A stretch of 40,430 bases of DNA. It comes from Kribbia dieselivorans NBRC 106261. Lineage in GTDB: Bacteria; Actinomycetota; Actinomycetes; Actinomycetales; Dermatophilaceae. Shown in pieces: positions 39,232 through 40,430 of this stretch; the first letter of the stretch is position 1; every line of letters begins with the position of its first letter. Position numbers and translations under genes: made by a program. The DNA lies in contig NZ_BCRE01000047.1 in the NCBI RefSeq assembly GCF_001552435.1, forward strand, positions 1 through 40,430, in the 5' to 3' direction. Under the pieces are notes generated by a model that made no database searches, was not told the origin of the DNA, and saw only the letters and a program-made list of their open reading frames with translations.

Positions 39232-40430
39232 GTGAGCACCGCCCTCTATCGCCGCTACCGCCCGGAGCGCTTCGCCGACGTCATCGGGCAGGAGCATGTC
39301 ACCGAGCCGCTGATGCAGGCGCTGCGCACCGGCCGGGTCAATCACGCCTACCTCTTCTCCGGCCCACGCGGCTGCGGCAAGACGACCTCGGCCCGCATCC
39401 TGGCGCGCTGCCTCAACTGCGAACAGGGCCCGACGGATGACCCGTGCGGCGAGTGTGACTCGTGCGTCGCGTTGTCGCGTGGCGGGGCCGGCACGGTCGA
39501 CGTCATCGAGATCGACGCGGCCAGCCACGGCGGTGTCAACGACGCCCGAGACCTGCGCGAGAAGGCCAGCTTCGGCCCGGCGCAGAGCCGGTACAAGGTC
39601 TACATCATCGATGAGGCCCACATGGTCACCAAGGAGGGCTTCAACGCCCTCCTGAAGATCGTCGAGGAACCGCCCGAGCACGTGAAGTTCATCTTCGCGA
39701 CCACCGAGCCGGAGAAGGTCATCGGCACGATCCGCTCGCGCACCCACCACTATCCGTTCCGGCTGGTGCCGCCGGCCCGACTGACCGAGTACCTCGAGCA
39801 GTTGTGCACCAGCGAGGGTGTGACCGTCGAGCCGGGCGTGTTGTCATTCGTCGTGCGCGCCGGTGGGGGATCGGTGCGTGATTCTCTCTCCGTGCTCGAT
39901 CAGCTCATCGCCGGCTCCGGCGATGAGGGCTTGACCTACGAGAATGCGGCTGCGCTGCTGGGCTTCACTGACTCCGAGTTGCTCGACGCGGTCGTGACCG
40001 CCTTCGCGGCGCGCGACTCCGCGGGGGTGTTCACCCAGATCGACCGCGTCGTCGAGACCGGCCTGGACCCGCGCCGCTTCGTCGAGGATCTGCTCGACCG
40101 GTTCCGCGACCTCATCGTCGTGGCCGCCCTGCCGGAGGGGGCCTCCTCGATCCTGCGCGGTGTCCCGGCGGATCAGTTGGACCGGATGCGGGTTCAGGCG
40201 AGCCAGTTCGGGCCGGGGGCGTTGTCGCGAGCGGCCGACGTCCTCGCGCAGGGCATGGCCGAGATGACCGGCGCCACCGCGCCGCGTCTGCAGTTGGAGC
40301 TCATGGCCGCCCGCGTGCTATTGCCCGAGGCGGCCGGCGAAGCGGGGTACGCGGCGCGGCTCGATCGACTTGAGCGCCGGGTCGAGGTGGGCGGAGTGCC
40401 GTCCGCGGCCCAGCCCCCGGCGGCTCCGGC
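39232..40430 (+). CDS. dnaX: DNA polymerase III subunits gamma and tau (partial, 3' end beyond window)
   Basis: About 399 residues are present and the frame is still open at 40430. GTG at 39232 gives MSTALYRRYRPERFADVIGQ, the standard start. The Walker A is SGPRGCGKTTSARIL (K50); the zinc cysteines are C63, C72, C75 and C78 (CLNC...CGECDSC); Walker B/DExx is YIIDEAHMV (D127, E128); the sensor region is FATTEPEKVIGTIRSRTHHY. Domains I-III of the clamp loader are complete to about residue 370, after which a proline/alanine-rich linker begins (VPSAAQPPAAPA). It loads the beta clamp at the replication fork. There is only a weak GGGGA ribosome site; TAGGGT (39218-39223) is 8 nt before the GTG. Confidence 0.97.
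   Translation, partial: MSTALYRRYRPERFADVIGQEHVTEPLMQALRTGRVNHAYLFSGPRGCGKTTSARILARCLNCEQGPTDDPCGECDSCVALSRGGAGTVDVIEIDAASHGGVNDARDLREKASFGPAQSRYKVYIIDEAHMVTKEGFNALLKIVEEPPEHVKFIFATTEPEKVIGTIRSRTHHYPFRLVPPARLTEYLEQLCTSEGVTVEPGVLSFVVRAGGGSVRDSLSVLDQLIAGSGDEGLTYENAAALLGFTDSELLDAVVTAFAARDSAGVFTQIDRVVETGLDPRRFVEDLLDRFRDLIVVAALPEGASSILRGVPADQLDRMRVQASQFGPGALSRAADVLAQGMAEMTGATAPRLQLELMAARVLLPEAAGEAGYAARLDRLERRVEVGGVPSAAQPPAAP

Noticed and set aside
1-40430. CRISPR array, insertion sequences, prophage or integrase
   Set aside because: No regularly spaced repeats with unique spacers and no transposase, integrase or phage-structural motifs; the only array is the 19-bp tandem set with no spacers.

Overview
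The window is very GC-rich, densely coded DNA from an actinobacterium. Supporting signs are leaderless genes with a TANNNT box six bases before the start codon, many GTG starts, a mycobacterial-type LysX, a beta-carbonic anhydrase very like the 163-residue mycobacterial form, and the order tRNA-Ser / SRP RNA / dnaX. The style fits Micrococcales (Dermatophilaceae or Intrasporangiaceae-like), but no marker here proves the family. I see no prophage, insertion sequence or CRISPR array; apart from two toxin-antitoxin pairs it reads as ordinary chromosome.

Layout. 31-4585: a hotdog thioesterase coupled to lysX (lysyl-phosphatidylglycerol synthase fused to lysyl-tRNA synthetase), converging on a carbonic anhydrase. 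4709-16081: an acyl-CoA/organic-acid catabolic block. One arm is thioesterase, MFS transporter and AMP-forming acyl-CoA ligase. The other is a four-gene operon of MHS-type transporter, acyl-CoA dehydrogenase, CaiB-type CoA-transferase and LysR regulator. Three LysR genes lie in the block. 16148-17559: an ArsR regulator and a histidine-rich CDF metal exporter. 17581-20646: a membrane protein, a TfoX-like protein, a YnfA-like protein and a fused double GNAT acetyltransferase. 20967-24391: a membrane protein and a NarL-type two-component system. 24413-28797: acetyl-CoA hydrolase/transferase, a ParE-type toxin with its antitoxin, an unknown secreted protein, and L-2-hydroxyglutarate oxidase preceded by an array of 19-bp repeats.

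28712-35831 (minus strand) holds a multi-spanning DUF347-type membrane protein, an OmpR-type response regulator, a histidine kinase overlapping prpE by 4 bp, and then a cydA/cydB-like pair. This CydA keeps the haem-ligand and proton-channel residues but has almost no Q-loop, and its partner covers only about half of a normal CydB. It is the best candidate here for something functionally unusual. 35923-40430: a zinc alcohol dehydrogenase, VapBC, tRNA-Ser(GGA), SRP RNA, a DsbA/FrnE-like oxidoreductase with a cysteine-rich tail, and dnaX, which runs off the end.

Regulation visible in the sequence includes an operator over the leaderless arsR start, a CTTAGC-N5-CTTAGC direct repeat before the DUF347 gene, a GTGATC-N4-GATCAC palindrome before the MHS operon, and several strong hairpins at operon ends. 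Functions are assigned by recognising motifs and families by eye; no database search was run.
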